Below are positions 23,522-35,385 of a stretch of DNA of 64,000 nucleotides, piece after piece. Origin of the DNA: Datura wrightii (taxonomy: Eukaryota; Streptophyta; Magnoliopsida; Solanales; Solanaceae); the NCBI GenBank assembly GCA_035772735.1, contig JASDFA010000010.1:151282501-151346500 (forward strand), in the 5' to 3' direction. The position numbers were made by a program, and so were the translations under genes. Below the pieces are notes generated by a model. The model was not told the DNA's origin. It made no database searches and saw only the letters and a program-made list of their open reading frames with translations. The stretch's first letter is position 1, and each line of letters starts with the position of its first letter.

Positions 23522-26500
23522 ATGACGATACTGTACGCGCTCGTAGCGAGGGGATCGGTGGTGTTGGCGGAGCAGACCGGGCCGACGACGACGAACGCGA
23601 GCACAATCGCGAGGCAGATTCTGGAGAAAATCCCAGGGAATAATGATTCGAACGTGTCATACTCGCAGGATCGGTATATTTTCCATGTTAAACGCACTGA
23701 TGGACTCACTGTCCTCTGTATGGCTGATGACAGCGCTGGAAGTAAGCCTTACCCTTTTGTGTAATGCAAGCTACATGTTAGAATGTGTTTCAATTCATGT
23801 TTATGTTGATTCATATTATACGTTATGTACCTTTACCGTTGATCTAGACTAGGAGTGACAAATGAGCGAGTCGAGTCAGACATGGGGGGGTCAAAAAAAT
23901 TAAATTAAAATGGACAAAATACCTGACTCACCCATATTTAATATGGGTAAAAAATGGTTACCTGACGGATGATACGGGCTACTTAGTAGTGCTTCCGAGA
24001 AACTTAATTTTTTATCCATTAAAGATAATAATATATGTCGTGTAGTCTATAGGTTTTATCCATTTACCCCTTAAATTACCCATATTTTAAATGTATAGTG
24101 TGAGTTGGCTCATATTTAGCTCATTTGTAAAACGTCAGGTATCCAACCCATTTAAAATGGATTTGGGTTGGACGGATAACTATATATATAACCTATTTGG
24201 CCGGTGCTAATCTAGACACATTTTGACATATATTGGCATATAATTCTCTTGGCTTTCAGGTGTTTGTTTGGTAGTTGAGATGATAAGGTTGGACTTATGA
24301 TTAGCTGATTAAAATAGGTCTCAGTTTCATGTTTTATGTCATGCCGTTTATGACTGTAATGCAGAGTTGAAGTGCTTATATTTTTTCTATCATTTAGATA
24401 AATCATGAAAAATGTTATTCACTTTACTTATAGTGTCAGAAAGATGATTTTTCCCCCAATATTAGATTGAAATGGTCCTGAATTGAGTTGAATGGATATA
24501 GAATTCACAAAACAAATTGAAGATGGTAGATTGATTGATATTGCCATACAATGTCACAAAACACTTTATAGTGTTAGAAAACATTGGTTGTTGGGCATTT
24601 TAACTTCTGATGTTCAACGGATGTCTTATTTCTGATACATCAACCTTCTCATCTGGAATTGACATCCGATCAAGCCATCTTTAATATTTCTACGATCAGA
24701 GTAGCGGTTTTACTTGATCATTGAAGTTGGGAAATGACTTCTGTTGAATGACAACCTTAGGAGAGCCTTTGTTTAGAAATGCCAATTTCATGTTGGTAGC
24801 CTATGTCTTTTTATTGTGCCCTTCAGATTTCTCTAATACAAGAAGTATCTTATTAGTTCAGTTTCTAGTAGCCTGTGGAAAAATTGTGTTTGTCGTTTCT
24901 GCAAATTTCGTAATATGGAACCTACTTCAAAGTTTTTGACATAATGTGGCATTCTCATAGATGTTAAATTAGGAGCAATATGTATCTATGGATAGCAACA
25001 GGAATGGGGATAGAGAGTTGTTGTCCCTGGTGCAGTTGTAGTCAGCAAATTTTTCCCTTAATGGACAGGAGAAGGGAATGAGATACTCCTACCTTTACTT
25101 GTAGTTTTTCCTTTTTTTACTTATATATGCAAAATTACATTAACAAGATATCATGCTTGCTAGAATCTGGAACCTATGTTATTTGGAAAACTAGGGCTCC
25201 AAAATTTTTTCTTTTACCCACTGGTGCTTGATTATTTATGCATAACCTATCCAAATATCTTCTAAATTTAAACACAAAATAATTGAAACGATCTTGTTGA
25301 TGTGTGGCACTGCTATCAGCAGAGGATTGGGCCAAGTTATAGCATCCCTTTCAATCCCATAGTCATTCTACTTTTTTCTGCATGAAGATGTGCCTTGTTC
25401 ACATGTAGTTGAGTTCACACGAAATTCTTGCAGTTGTCTTAAGATAGCTATACTTCAGTGAGTGGGTGAAAGGGTATAATAAACTCGCAGAGACTCCCTC
25501 ACTGATCACTCCTTGGGCTTAAAGCCTTTTATAAATTATAGAAACAGAAAATTGTGAACTGGTTTCTTCTAAGAAGCCTTATGGTCTTTAGTTACAGGGT
25601 TGATTCACAATATTACTGAATGATATCCGCAATATTGGTAATTTTGCTCTTGTTGATATTTATATATTTTTCTGTCTTAGGGACATCTACTCTATCTCCT
25701 TTTTTAATATCTTTTACTTTGGCATCTCTTCCTTGGTTTCGTATCCCCTAGTACACAATGTAAATTTACTTTGGTTTGTTGTTCCCGAAAAAAATTTGTA
25801 GTTGTATGCAGATTTCTCCTTTTAATTTAGTTCGAACATTTTAGACAGTGGTTTAACTCTTTATTAACACCAAATTTCACTTTACATTTTTGATATACTG
25901 CCCTGGAAGATTGTCATATATTGTGGATATTTTACTATATTAAATTCCTTTGCAGGGAGAATCCCTTTTGCATTTCTCGAAGAAATTCACCAAAGATTTG
26001 TGAGGACCTATGGCCGAGCAGTTCTGTCTGCACAAGCTTATGGTATGAATGATGAATTTTCAAGGGTCCTTAGCCAGCAAATGGAATACTACTCTAGTGA
26101 TCCAAATGCAGACAGAATAAACAGGCTAAAGGGTGAAATGAGTCAGGTCAGTAACCGATGTTGTTTAGGGAGGTTATGTTCTAGATGATGGCTCATGCAA
26201 AATCCACTTTTTCTCAATCTGATGAGGCGTGCACCTGTCAATGTGATTGCCCTCCACAACTGAATTGTGTCATATTACCTCATCAACAGGTGTATGACAT
26301 AATTCGTGGTTAGACTTAATTACTAGTGGTGTTTGATGCAACATGCTTCCCTTTAGATCATCAATAGTCATTTATATGTTCCTTCAATAAAGCTCATATT
26401 GTATTGACGAGTAGCAGCGATTAAAACAATATTTACATATCAACTGTCAGATCCTACAAACTAGAAATTGCAGCAAATCATATTTACCAGCCATTATATT

Positions 26501-27475
26501 TTGTCACTAAATAAGAAGTTTTTGGATGTATGTGCCATGTAACAGGTGCGCAATGTCATGATTGACAATATCGATAAAGTTCTAGAGAGAGGTGATCGTT
26601 TGGAATTGCTGGTCGATAAAACAGCTAATATGCAAGGGAATACTTTCCGCTTCAGAAAGCAGGCTCGCCGTTTCAGAAGCACTGTATGGTGGAGAAATGT
26701 CAAACTCACGTATGTAGTTTCCATTACGTGGATAAAAGCTGTGTCTTTTTTTTGTTTTTCTGGTGTTCTTTGAAGAGTTGGATGAATGAAATTATTAGAT
26801 TTCTTTTACTGAGTAGGATTAAACTCTGAAGTGGATGGTTATGTTTTTACATGTGAAGATCCCTTATAGTTGTAAGTTATATGGAAACTAGTTGTGCTCT
26901 ATCCTACCTAAAATGATTTACAAATGGACAGCTCATCTTCCAGGATTGATTTAGAGAAATTTTAAAACGTGAAAAATGCAGATTTTATCTCTTTTTCATG
27001 GCTTTGGGAAGTCCAAAATAGTGAGGATGATAGATGTTGAATGATTGAACAATATGAAGCTTTCTCATGGACTTGAGTTGGTTATTTCTCTCTCAGTATA
27101 AGTCCATAGCATGTTTGGATCTCCGATTTATCTTCTCTTTATGCTGAACAGTGTGAATTTTGTGAAGCAATTCTAACAACAGAACCCTATGTATACAGAA
27201 GATTTCATAGTTTTATACTGTACTTGTTCTCTGGAGATATTTTTTCAAAAAAAAAAATTTGTTCTTGATGATTTCTTACTAGCTTGATTACATTTAAGGA
27301 CTTACCAGCTTCAAGGTTTTTTTTTCTCTATTTTCATTGCTTAATTTTGTCATCATTCTCTATAATGCTGTTTGATTTTTGCAGGGTGGCTCTGATATTC
27401 CTCCTCCTTGTGATAGTTTATGTTATTTTGGCTTTCGCTTGTCATGGGCTTACACTTCCAACTTGTTTGAAGTGA
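23522..27475 (+). CDS. VAMP711: VAMP711-like longin R-SNARE (vesicle-associated membrane protein 71 clade)
   Basis: Four coding exons, 23522-23741, 25956-26146, 26546-26709 and 27385-27475, join in frame at GT..AG sites into 221 codons plus stop; family members are about 220 aa. Residues 1 to about 110 form the longin domain (MTILYALVARGSVVLAEQT at the start, SYSQDRYIFHVKRTDGL in the middle). The R-SNARE coiled coil covers about 125-185, with the zero-layer arginine at residue 152 (KVLERGD). A C-terminal membrane anchor covers about 193-213, followed by a short LTLPTCLK tail. The VAMP71 clade acts at the tonoplast and late endosome in vacuolar fusion; that role is inherited from the family. 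The ATG at 23522 is chosen over the in-frame one at 23504 because it matches the family N-terminus. Intron 1 (2214 bp) holds a hAT MITE. All key residues are present and no lesion is seen. Closest family by memory is VAMP711-713 rather than VAMP72. Confidence 0.95.
23850..24209. mobile_element. hAT-type MITE in VAMP711 intron 1 (360 bp)
   Basis: A perfect 8-bp duplication ATCTAGAC flanks it (23842-23849 and 24210-24217), the size hallmark of hAT elements. The imperfect inverted ends are TAGGAGTGACAAATGAG and, from the right, TAGCACCGGCCAAATAGG. It has no coding sequence. It lies wholly within the intron, about 100 bp after the exon 1 donor. Confidence 0.88.
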
Positions 27476-28575
27476 GGATTACTGAATCAGCATCACGTCT
27501 TTGTCCAGAAACTTTTATTGGAGTCCACTTATTTTGCAAATTTTTTGACCTTAATTCGTCTTGGGGTAAAGCTTGGATGCGTATTATGGCATGGATCTCG
27601 TCATTGAAATATATTAATCGCGTGATGTTCTTAAGCTTATAGGCAAGCTAAAACTCTTGGCTTGAGAATGTAGATTGTATTTATCATTTTGGCTCCTGTG
27701 AGGAAAACGAAGGGGTTGAACAACTCATGGTTGATTCTTGGCTTGATATCTGTGTTGAAATATATATTGACAATCTATTAATTTGCCAGTCTGTTGAAAT
27801 TTGGTTTTGTTGCTTACTTTATGTTTATATGTTTGCTTATATGAGGCCATGGAAGGTTTCAACTTAAGTGGCGTTTGTTTCAGATATTTGAAAACTTCAT
27901 GTTGGAGAATATACTCCAAATTTTTTGCTAGAAACTGTTTCTCAACCAAACACAAATTGTCTACCTCTACTTGCTGCTCACTCCCCTTTGGTCATTCCTC
28001 TCACCTCTGCAACCCCTTTGCTTCTACTGTATTCCCAAGTCTCTGCCCTTCCAGTGCTGACTGCTGACAAATCTATTGGAGATCTCAATCCGCTGATGGA
28101 GAGCCTTTAATCAGGGGCAGAGCCAGGTAGGGGCGAGAAAATTACCTTGTATGTACAAGGTTATATATATGGTAAATGATGAATCCTAGGGAGAAAGCAT
28201 GTTATCTTTCACCTTCAACTTTAATTCTAAAAACAGACAATTCGACTCAAACAACTAACTTTTATGGCATTGAATAACCATGTTCTTTTTTTCATAGTAT
28301 TCTACAGCTGACAGAAGACACAGGACTCACCTGTAAAGGGTAATCAAAAAACATTGCCCGACATTAAGATTAGCACACCATTGAATGATGAATTTTTCAT
28401 CCTTGTTTAAAGAGGAAACATAAACAAAAATGTCCTGTAAAGACTCTAGCCACTTGCTCTAGTTTTCCACTGCCTGCAAAATAAATGCTTATGCAATTTC
28501 AAACTACCACAATTCCATCTTCAGATATGTATAAAGGGGCAAAGCCCACGATCAAGGCATGTGATATAATAGTAT
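27476..28575 (+). other. 3' flank of VAMP711 and unassigned sequence
   Basis: It should contain the 3' UTR and poly(A) site of VAMP711; I could not fix the end. A short piece at about 28109-28190 (CAGGGGCAGAGCCAGGTAGG) resembles the end of a common Solanaceae repeat. The remaining few hundred bases show nothing recognisable. Confidence 0.5.
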
Positions 28576-29649
28576 GAGTTCGATATCGAAACGGATAATT
28601 TTTTTTTTAAAGTTCCAAAACGAACACTGAATTTTTTGGTACACCAAAACGGACACCTCAATTTATTTTAAAAAAAAAAATTCATTGAACCTCGTTGGCT
28701 GGCCAATGAGGTTCATTAATTTTTTTTTTTTACAATTAAGAGACCTCGTTGCCCTGTTTCTTTAGAGGACTTAATTCAACAAAGTTCAGCCGCATGACCT
28801 ACATTTTCTTAAAGAATATCTACTCTAAAATTGGCTAGTAATTAAGTGGGACTGTACTTAAAAAGGTACATTAACATCAAAGCACAACACAGAACATATA
28901 CACCAATGTCAATTAAAAGCAAAGCATACAGAGGAAGTTGAAAAATGCATAAACACTAAAAAGATTCCCAAATATGCATGATATTAAGGATCACATAAAG
29001 ATGCATAAGAGGAAAATGATAAAGGGAAAAAGATAAAAAGAAGATCCAAACTGCATACAACACATTCAACACAATAGATCTTTGCAACATCGAGACATGA
29101 AATAAATTAAAAATAAAAGAGAAGGTTTATTGTTCAAGTGAAATTCTAAAATGGTGTAAGAAGCAAAGGGAAGACTCGTACTGATCAACTAGGTCTATTA
29201 AAGATTGACCCTCTTTGGAAATGCAACAGATCACAGCCACACAGCAGCAAGATTCACAATCAGACATTTTGTGACATCAATATTCTTATTATTTTTGAGA
29301 ATGATGACTTCATTATTTGTTGAATACTATATAAAACACCCCCATCAGCATATCTTAATAACGTTTTAATGTTCCCTTGCCCCCACCGCCCTACTTAAGG
29401 CCCAATTGACCATCTCCTTTCCCAAGGAAGTGTTGCACCTCAGAAAGAAACCGGCAACGAGTTATCTTAATTTTGAAAAAAGAAAAATTTAATGAAGGCC
29501 AACGAGGTTCAGGGAAATTTTTTCTTAAAAAAATAAATTATGAGAACCTCGTTGCCTCAACAATGAGGTGTCCGTTGTGGTTTACCAAAAAATTCAGTGT
29601 CCGTTTTAGAACTTTTAAAAAATTTTTTATCCGTTTTGGTGCCGGACTC
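28576..29649. mobile_element. MULE with long terminal inverted repeats (1074 bp)
   Basis: A perfect 10-bp duplication ATAATAGTAT flanks the element (28566-28575 and 29650-29659). The termini are inverted repeats of roughly 190 bp, starting GAGTTCGATATCGAAACGG on the left and GAGTCCGGCACCAAAACGG on the right (other strand). Both arms carry AACACTGAATTTTTTGGT-like and AACCTCGTTGG words. Long TIRs and a 9-11 bp TSD define Mutator-like elements. The 700-bp core encodes no transposase. Confidence 0.88.
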
Positions 29650-29675
29650 ATAATAGTATTCTGTACAACGATGCA

Positions 29676-31688
29676 CTATAATTCTGCATTGAATGTTCCA
29701 TCTGAAACCAAATTGTCATCTAATAGGGAAAATTTGTTCAATAAAGCTTCTAATTCTTGGAGGACAGCCGTGTAATGCTCTTCAGATCGTGTCCCTTCTT
29801 CAACAACTTGCATGACACGTTTATGTAGATGTTTATACAATTCCACACCGACATGACTTAGGCCGTAATTAACTGGAAACTTACGTTTGTAATCTTTATC
29901 CCAACGCGGTAGGATGTATTGGGATGGAATATCTTCCACACCAGTATAATTCAGTACATTCAACGCATGTCTGCATAAGTAGCCTTTAAAATTAAACAAA
30001 CTGCAAATACCAGCGTACTTCTATTTGTGTTGTCTCATAGAGAACCTCAAACTGTCGGATCTCTTTCTCACTTCCCTCGGATTCCACTCGTTCTTTGACA
30101 ACAAATGTCATTATTGGCCCATTAATGTTTACTTGCCTTGTCTTGAAGCAAGAGTACATTCCTTCAACTTCTGTTTGGAACTTGTTGAATATTTCCTTTG
30201 TGAATATCCGTGAGAGCTGCAACTCAAATTTGCACTTTGTTTTCAGGTCAAAGCTTGAACTTCTCGACTCCATATCTGTCATTGCTTCTTTCAGCTGCTT
30301 TCTTTGCAGGGCCAGATCATACTTATCAACAAATTCTTTGAATGAAGTGTGTTTATGTACATATCCATCAAAAAATGAATCCAAGCTCTCGCTTTCTTTT
30401 ATTGGCATGATTCCCATGAAGGAGATATCTTTCAAGTAGACTGGCACCCATTTTTCTCGATCTTCGTACAAATGATTGAAGCCATTTATTGTCCTTGAGT
30501 CCATGCTCACTTATCATCTGACCCCACAAATTTTCAAACTCAGTGATCTTCAAGGAATTATAAATTGCTTTAAACAGTTGCGTCTTGATAGACTCATATC
30601 CCTTCAATCCTCCCAACTTCTCAGGAACACGCTGCATGATGATAAACAATAACAATGACGAGCTTGAGGGAAAACCTTAGAAACAGCAATTTGCAATGGT
30701 TTTGACTGATCAGCTAGAATAACTTGTGGATGTCTCCCCAGCATACATGTTTGCCATGATTCCAATATCCAAATGAAGTACTCTACTGAATCATGTCCAA
30801 GAAAACCACATCCCAACAAAACTGGTTGTCCATGATTGTTTAATCCGACAAAAGAAATTAGAGGAATTTCATATTTGTTCCTCAAGTTTGTTGTATCAAT
30901 TGCAACTGCATCAGAGTAGTAGCTAGCTCCAGACCTAGCATCAGCCCAGAACACATTTCTCAGGCATCCTTCATCATCAAGATCCATCAGATAAAAGAAG
31001 TTTAGATTCATCAACTTCATACGACAAAAATAATTATACAGTGCATGGGCATCCCCCTCTTTCAGCTCCAAATGCTTTGAGGTATCAACAGGAAGCCTAC
31101 TATCTAGTTCCTCGACTTCTTGCAATCCATTATAAGCAGCATCAATAGATGTGCGGTACAACTTAATGGTATGTATTTCTGTAACAGGTGTCAATTCCTG
31201 CTGCTTTTTGGCAGCAAGAATCATTTTCTTGTGCGACTTATAGAACCGTCTGATCTCTGGGCTTACTGTATGATTATGCTGAAGCTCAACTTCAACAATT
31301 CTCCATCTTTTTGAGTCCCACAAGCTTAATTACTAGCATTGCAGGACAACCAGTTCTTGTTTCTGGCATAGGGTGATTTGCTCCAGTTTTCTTCTTGAAA
31401 CCTGCGTTACTGCAGCTAAGTTTCGCTCTATACCTTTCTTTCCTTTTTGATCTAAACCAGGAGTTGCTCACTCTAATACCAAATCCTTGTTCCTTTCCAT
31501 ACATGTTATAAAAATCATATGCTTCACCGAAAGACCCAAATTCCAGACCTACTGTGGGTTGTGGAGACTCTTTCTTTGAATTTTTCAGGAATTTCATTAT
31601 CATGTTCCACCACAGAACAGTCTTCTCCGTCCTCATATTCTTCGCAGTCATCAAACATTGGTTCGCTGTTAAGACAAACTGTGTCCAT
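29676..31688 (-). pseudogene. FRS6: FRS6-like (FAR1-RELATED SEQUENCE) pseudogene, copy 1
   Basis: The - strand encodes all parts of a FAR1/FRS protein in order. An acidic N-terminus follows the ATG at 31688, which lies directly after a TTTCAG splice acceptor. The FAR1 DNA-binding domain contains YDFYNMYGKEQGFGIRVSNS. The MULE-derived transposase domain contains AVAIDTTNLRNKYEIPLISF and GHDSVEYFIWILESW. The SWIM region contains FKGYLCRHALNVLN. It matches the FRS6/FRS8 group as I recall it. Five frame changes break it: in an A-run near 31590, a 1-bp gain near 31317, a 4-bp loss near 30640, and 1-bp gains near 30470 and 30012. FRS proteins are transcription regulators derived from MULE transposases; this copy should not make one. 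Many lesions are single-base, so assembly error should be excluded, but the neighbouring intact genes carry none. Confidence 0.88.
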
Positions 31689-31734
31689 CTGAAACATGGA
31701 ATTGAAACCAGCATGAAGATGATTTAACAAGAAG

Positions 31735-32249
31735 TAAAACAGACAAAATGCCTTCTTTCTGAATCAGTTACAACATTCTTTTAAATAGTCTATTTTGGAA
31801 GGAGGGGAAGTTTCAAATATAGTAAATATATCCCAAAAACAAATTGAAAAAAAAGAACTGTATCACTTGGCGGCTTCAACCCTTCAAAGAACTCAATAGA
31901 TTGAGTTCAAAATGACGTGGTATTGGGATTTGAAAAGGAGGTCAGAGTTTGACGGGTTTAATCAAAATCAAGATAACATTGGCAAGTAGTAAAACTAAAA
32001 TGTACGAAGAAAGAGGTAGAATTGCAAGAATGATGGGAAGGAGGACTTTTCTTACGACAACAATTTCCTCTTCATAAGACACGCAGCAACCAGTTACATT
32101 TTTAGCATCCTTCTTTAGCAAACAAATTGCTTCAACTTATCCAAGCATGTCTACGGCGACAACAATATGCCCCAAATGTACATGCATATGCACGGAGAAC
32201 AGGAAAAAGCCTAGTCTTTCCGCATCTCTGAGAAGACTCTAGGAAAAAA

Positions 32250-32287
<38 letters not shown>

Positions 32288-33083
32288 GTACGTGCAAAGA
32301 CATCATATCTTAGACTATTCAAGATATAATATAATCAAATAAATAGCTTCTATTTTCTCCGAGGTATGATCTTATTAATTAACCCAAATACATAGGTTAC
32401 TTTGTAAGAAATCCATCCATCCTGCCGGCACAAGCCAGAATATTAATTTAAGTTAGTTCGGGCGAAGCATGACAAAAAAGATAAGGATTGGCAAATCAAA
32501 AATGTTTAAGGCAATAAACATAGATTGACCAATAAAACTTCAGTTCACTATGCACTCATCAGAAATATGCTCGACAAGATGTCAGATTGCAACTCGAGTG
32601 CCTGAGTCTAGCTAATAATGTTTCCCAGATAAGATAAAAGTTATGCAGAATTAAAAGACCAAGTTACAGTCTTGTAGAACATATACAAGCAGGAAATTCA
32701 CATACAAAAAAGCTGGTAAAAAGAAAAGAAAATGCATGTCCACATATTCATGCATGTTATGGGCCAACATAATAGTATGTATAGATACACCAAAAAACAC
32801 AGTAAGACATGGATTAACTTAACTCCTTCAACTAATTCCATGTTTAAATGTATTAGAGACGAGACAAGACCCATTTAAAGAGTCTAAAGCCATTTCAGGC
32901 TCAAATGTCTGCAACCTTTGGATATTTGGACCTTATCCTGTCCTTTATAATAATTTTAATACCAAACATCTTATTACCCTTGGAAACCCCAAAATTTTGG
33001 CATGAATTCAGAAGCATATTCTTTTTCTAATAGGATATGTGATACTTTATCTAGTGTTTTTAGCTCCTTTTTTTTTGGAGTTG
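31735..33083 (-). other. Former 5' UTR intron/promoter flank of FRS6-like copy 1
   Basis: It is non-coding. A (CT)n(TA)n microsatellite sits at 32251-32286. The 3' splice site TTTCAG precedes the ATG at 31688, so much of this stretch was probably intronic. No open frame of note. Confidence 0.5.
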
Positions 33084-34016
33084 TGTATGTGATTTGGAGT
33101 CGATTATGATATCCGCGAGGAGATCGTTCGTACTGGGTATGATCGTCAGTACTAAGCACTGATATGTGCGTGGAGATCATCTATGTGGCTATGGCAAACG
33201 CAGTTGTCCCCCATTGATCACTGGCCGAGTAATCCCTAGCCGGATCAAATGTGTGCGGAGAGTGCTAGAAGCACTGTTTTGAGACAGTAGTGATAAAGAG
33301 TCAGCATCACATGCATTGCATCATGGCTCTTATCTGTGCATATCATCTATATATGTCGATTGACTTGATTCTGTGCATTTTATTATATTGTTGAGTTGGA
33401 TCTATGCATATCATTTATATATGTTTGTAATTTTATTATGTCATTCGGATGGATCTACTTTGTGCAATTATTTTCTTTATTTGTTGAGATTATAAAAAAT
33501 GTACAGGATACAAGAAAGTATTTGTAATGGACAACCCTCACAACTATCTTGTTGGGATTAGTTAATGATACTTGCCAAGTACCCATTATTTTTTATATTC
33601 ATGCTACACTTGCTGCACTTTTTGTGCAGATCCAGCGTTGACAGTAGTGGAGCTCACAGTTGTGTCTAGAGGCAGCTGTTTCACAGTTTCAGTGTGAGCT
33701 ACTTGGCTGATCCACAGCACACGACTCCCTTGTTAGCTATACCTTTTTTGTCTTTTCTATTCAGACAGTGTACTTATGATATCAAATGTATATATTTCTA
33801 AATCTGTAGAGCTCTCGACTAATAGCGCCACATTTTGGGGGTTTCAATTTTATTTTCACACCTTTATTATATGCTGATGTCATGTATTTCACTATCTCCA
33901 ATTGTGTTCAATAATGTTTATTAACAACAGAAATTGATTATAAATTGGAATTTGGTACGCCTACCAGGTTAGAATGTAGGTGCCATCACGACTTTGGTGA
34001 TTTTGGATCGTGACAT
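33084..34016 (+). mobile_element. Gypsy-like LTR fragment
   Basis: Its left end lies exactly where homology between the two FRS blocks ends. It finishes GGTGCCATCACGACTTTGG and GGATCGTGACA, an ending I associate with Solanaceae Ty3-gypsy LTRs. It has no matching partner LTR and no target duplication that I can find. It contains no coding sequence. A partly deleted solo LTR is the simplest reading. Confidence 0.4.
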
Positions 34017-34526
34017 TTTAACAAGCACATTAAACACGTTCCAATTAAAGTAATTTTCATATTTGGTTAATGTTAATACACAAAAAAATGACTTTCCATA
34101 AAACATTTACCTATTCAAGTTAATGTCCATTTGATGTTCATTATTGTCTATCTGGACTTCGATGAATTTATGTAAGAACATTAAGATATTTTCTTAATTC
34201 TGGTCAAACTTAAGTTTATTTTTATTAATGCAGATGAAGAATTTGATTTTGCTTCTTATATGGAAAATTTATAAGATTTTGGTATGTTTTTGTATGCCTT
34301 CAATTAATATTCATATTTGCTAATCCCAACTTGGTAATTTCATAAGTATATTAAAATTTTACCTTTTTAACATAAAATTTTAGATTTCATTGATGTGGTT
34401 AATATGCAAAACATATTTTAAGAATAAAATTTATTTCATTTCCTAATTTTCACTATGATGAAAATATTACTTTCAATTTTAACCTCTGGCTAGAAATTCA
34501 ATTACATTCTGATGAACTTCTTGATG
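34017..34526. other. AT-rich upstream region of the MADS-box gene
   Basis: About 0.5 kb without recognisable elements or coding sequence before the TATA box of the next gene. Confidence 0.6.
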
Positions 34527-34535
34527 TATATAAAT
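34527..34535 (+). promoter_or_regulatory. TATA box of the type I MADS-box gene
   Basis: TATATAAAT lies 88-96 bp upstream of the ATG at 34623, a normal distance for a short leader. It supports starting the protein at 34623 and not at the in-frame ATG at 34512, which would lie upstream of this element. Confidence 0.6.
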
Positions 34536-34622
34536 AGTCGTGATATCGCACTTCTCGGAAGATCATTTCTTGAAAAACATTTCATCAATAGTCTTTTAAC
34601 CGTTCTCCTTATAAATTTAGCC

Positions 34623-35156
34623 ATGGAGAATAAGACTAAAGGGCGCCAAAAGATACCAATGAAGAAAATAGAAAAAAAACAGGACCGATATGCTACATTT
34701 TCAAAGCGCCGCATAGGTTTGTATAAAAAGGCGAGCGAACTCGTCAAAGAATGCGATGTTGACATTGGAATAATAATATTTTCCCCTACTGGTAAGCCTT
34801 ACTCATTTTTTCACCCTACAGCTGATGCAATCATTTCTCGTTTTCAGAATCCTAATATGCAGTTAAGTGATGGTACTCACCTAGTAGAGGCTCATGCTCG
34901 AAATACAGTGAACCAAATCAACAACAGGTTTGAAGAACTTGATACTATAAAAGATGCTGCAGTTGCTCAAATAAATTTATATAACCAAATGACAGAAACT
35001 AGACAGAGAGGTTGGTGGAAGTCAATTGAGCAGCTTAATGCAGATCAAGTGACCCAATTTGAAACTTGGCTAAATGCCACAAGTTCTAATTTGAACGATC
35101 GTTTGATGCAATTGGAAAATGGAGCTTCATTCTCATTGGCATCTTTTGGGATGTGA
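34623..35156 (+). CDS. Type I (M-alpha) MADS-box protein, AGL62-like
   Basis: A single uninterrupted exon of 177 codons plus stop; type I MADS genes are usually intronless. The N-terminal MADS domain (residues about 7-65) has the conserved FSKRRIGLYKKASELVKECD core, then IIIFSPTGKPYSFFHP, which fits the M-alpha/AGL62 style. A C-terminal region with EQLNADQVTQFETWLN follows, as in AGL62 relatives; there is no K-box, as expected. Members act in female gametophyte and endosperm development by DNA binding and heterodimerising with M-gamma partners; this role is from family knowledge. It sits alone on the + strand in a transposon-rich zone between two FRS6 pseudogenes. The basic stretch MKKIEKKQDRYATFSKRR is intact. 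Type I MADS genes duplicate often, so exact orthology cannot be given. Confidence 0.9.
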   Translation: MENKTKGRQKIPMKKIEKKQDRYATFSKRRIGLYKKASELVKECDVDIGIIIFSPTGKPYSFFHPTADAIISRFQNPNMQLSDGTHLVEAHARNTVNQINNRFEELDTIKDAAVAQINLYNQMTETRQRGWWKSIEQLNADQVTQFETWLNATSSNLNDRLMQLENGASFSLASFGM

Positions 35157-35385
35157 AATTTGAAACAAAATCCAAATCATAGATGAAACATCCTAAGCTA
35201 TCCCTTATAGATTGGTGAAAACCCTAGAAAGTTCAAATTTTATATTATTGAGGTGCTGATGTTTTGTTCTTTTTTAAATTTTAATTCAATGATGGTACAA
35301 CCCTGTACTCTGCTATGGTTTTTATTAATAATATCCGATATAGTTATTAAAATTGTTATCTCATACATGTATAAGTTAGTACGTC
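35157..35385 (+). other. 3' flank of the MADS-box gene
   Basis: Short AT-rich stretch with probable 3' UTR. It ends at the poly-T that marks the 3' end of the LINE. Confidence 0.5.

Larger units (their letters stand above)
29676..33083. repeat. Segmental duplication unit 1 (FRS6-like gene plus its 5' flank)
   Basis: It is collinear with 37308-42760: the pseudogene, then the upstream UTR/intron region with shared words such as GGAAGGAGGGGAAGTTTCAA (31798 here, 40120 there) and CTCATCAGAAATATGCTCGA (32557, 42219). Homology stops at the poly-T near 33070-33083, where the LTR-like fragment begins. On the other side it stops within about 20 bp of the MULE at 28576-29649. Confidence 0.85.

Noticed and set aside
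29676..31730. Functional FRS6 gene with many introns in place of frameshifts
   Set aside because: Breaks occur inside conserved blocks without splice signals, and copy 2 is collinear and uninterrupted at most of these places.
34512..34622. 37-codon upstream extension of the MADS-box protein
   Set aside because: It would lie upstream of the TATA box at 34527, and family members begin shortly before the GRQKI motif; the ATG at 34623 fits.
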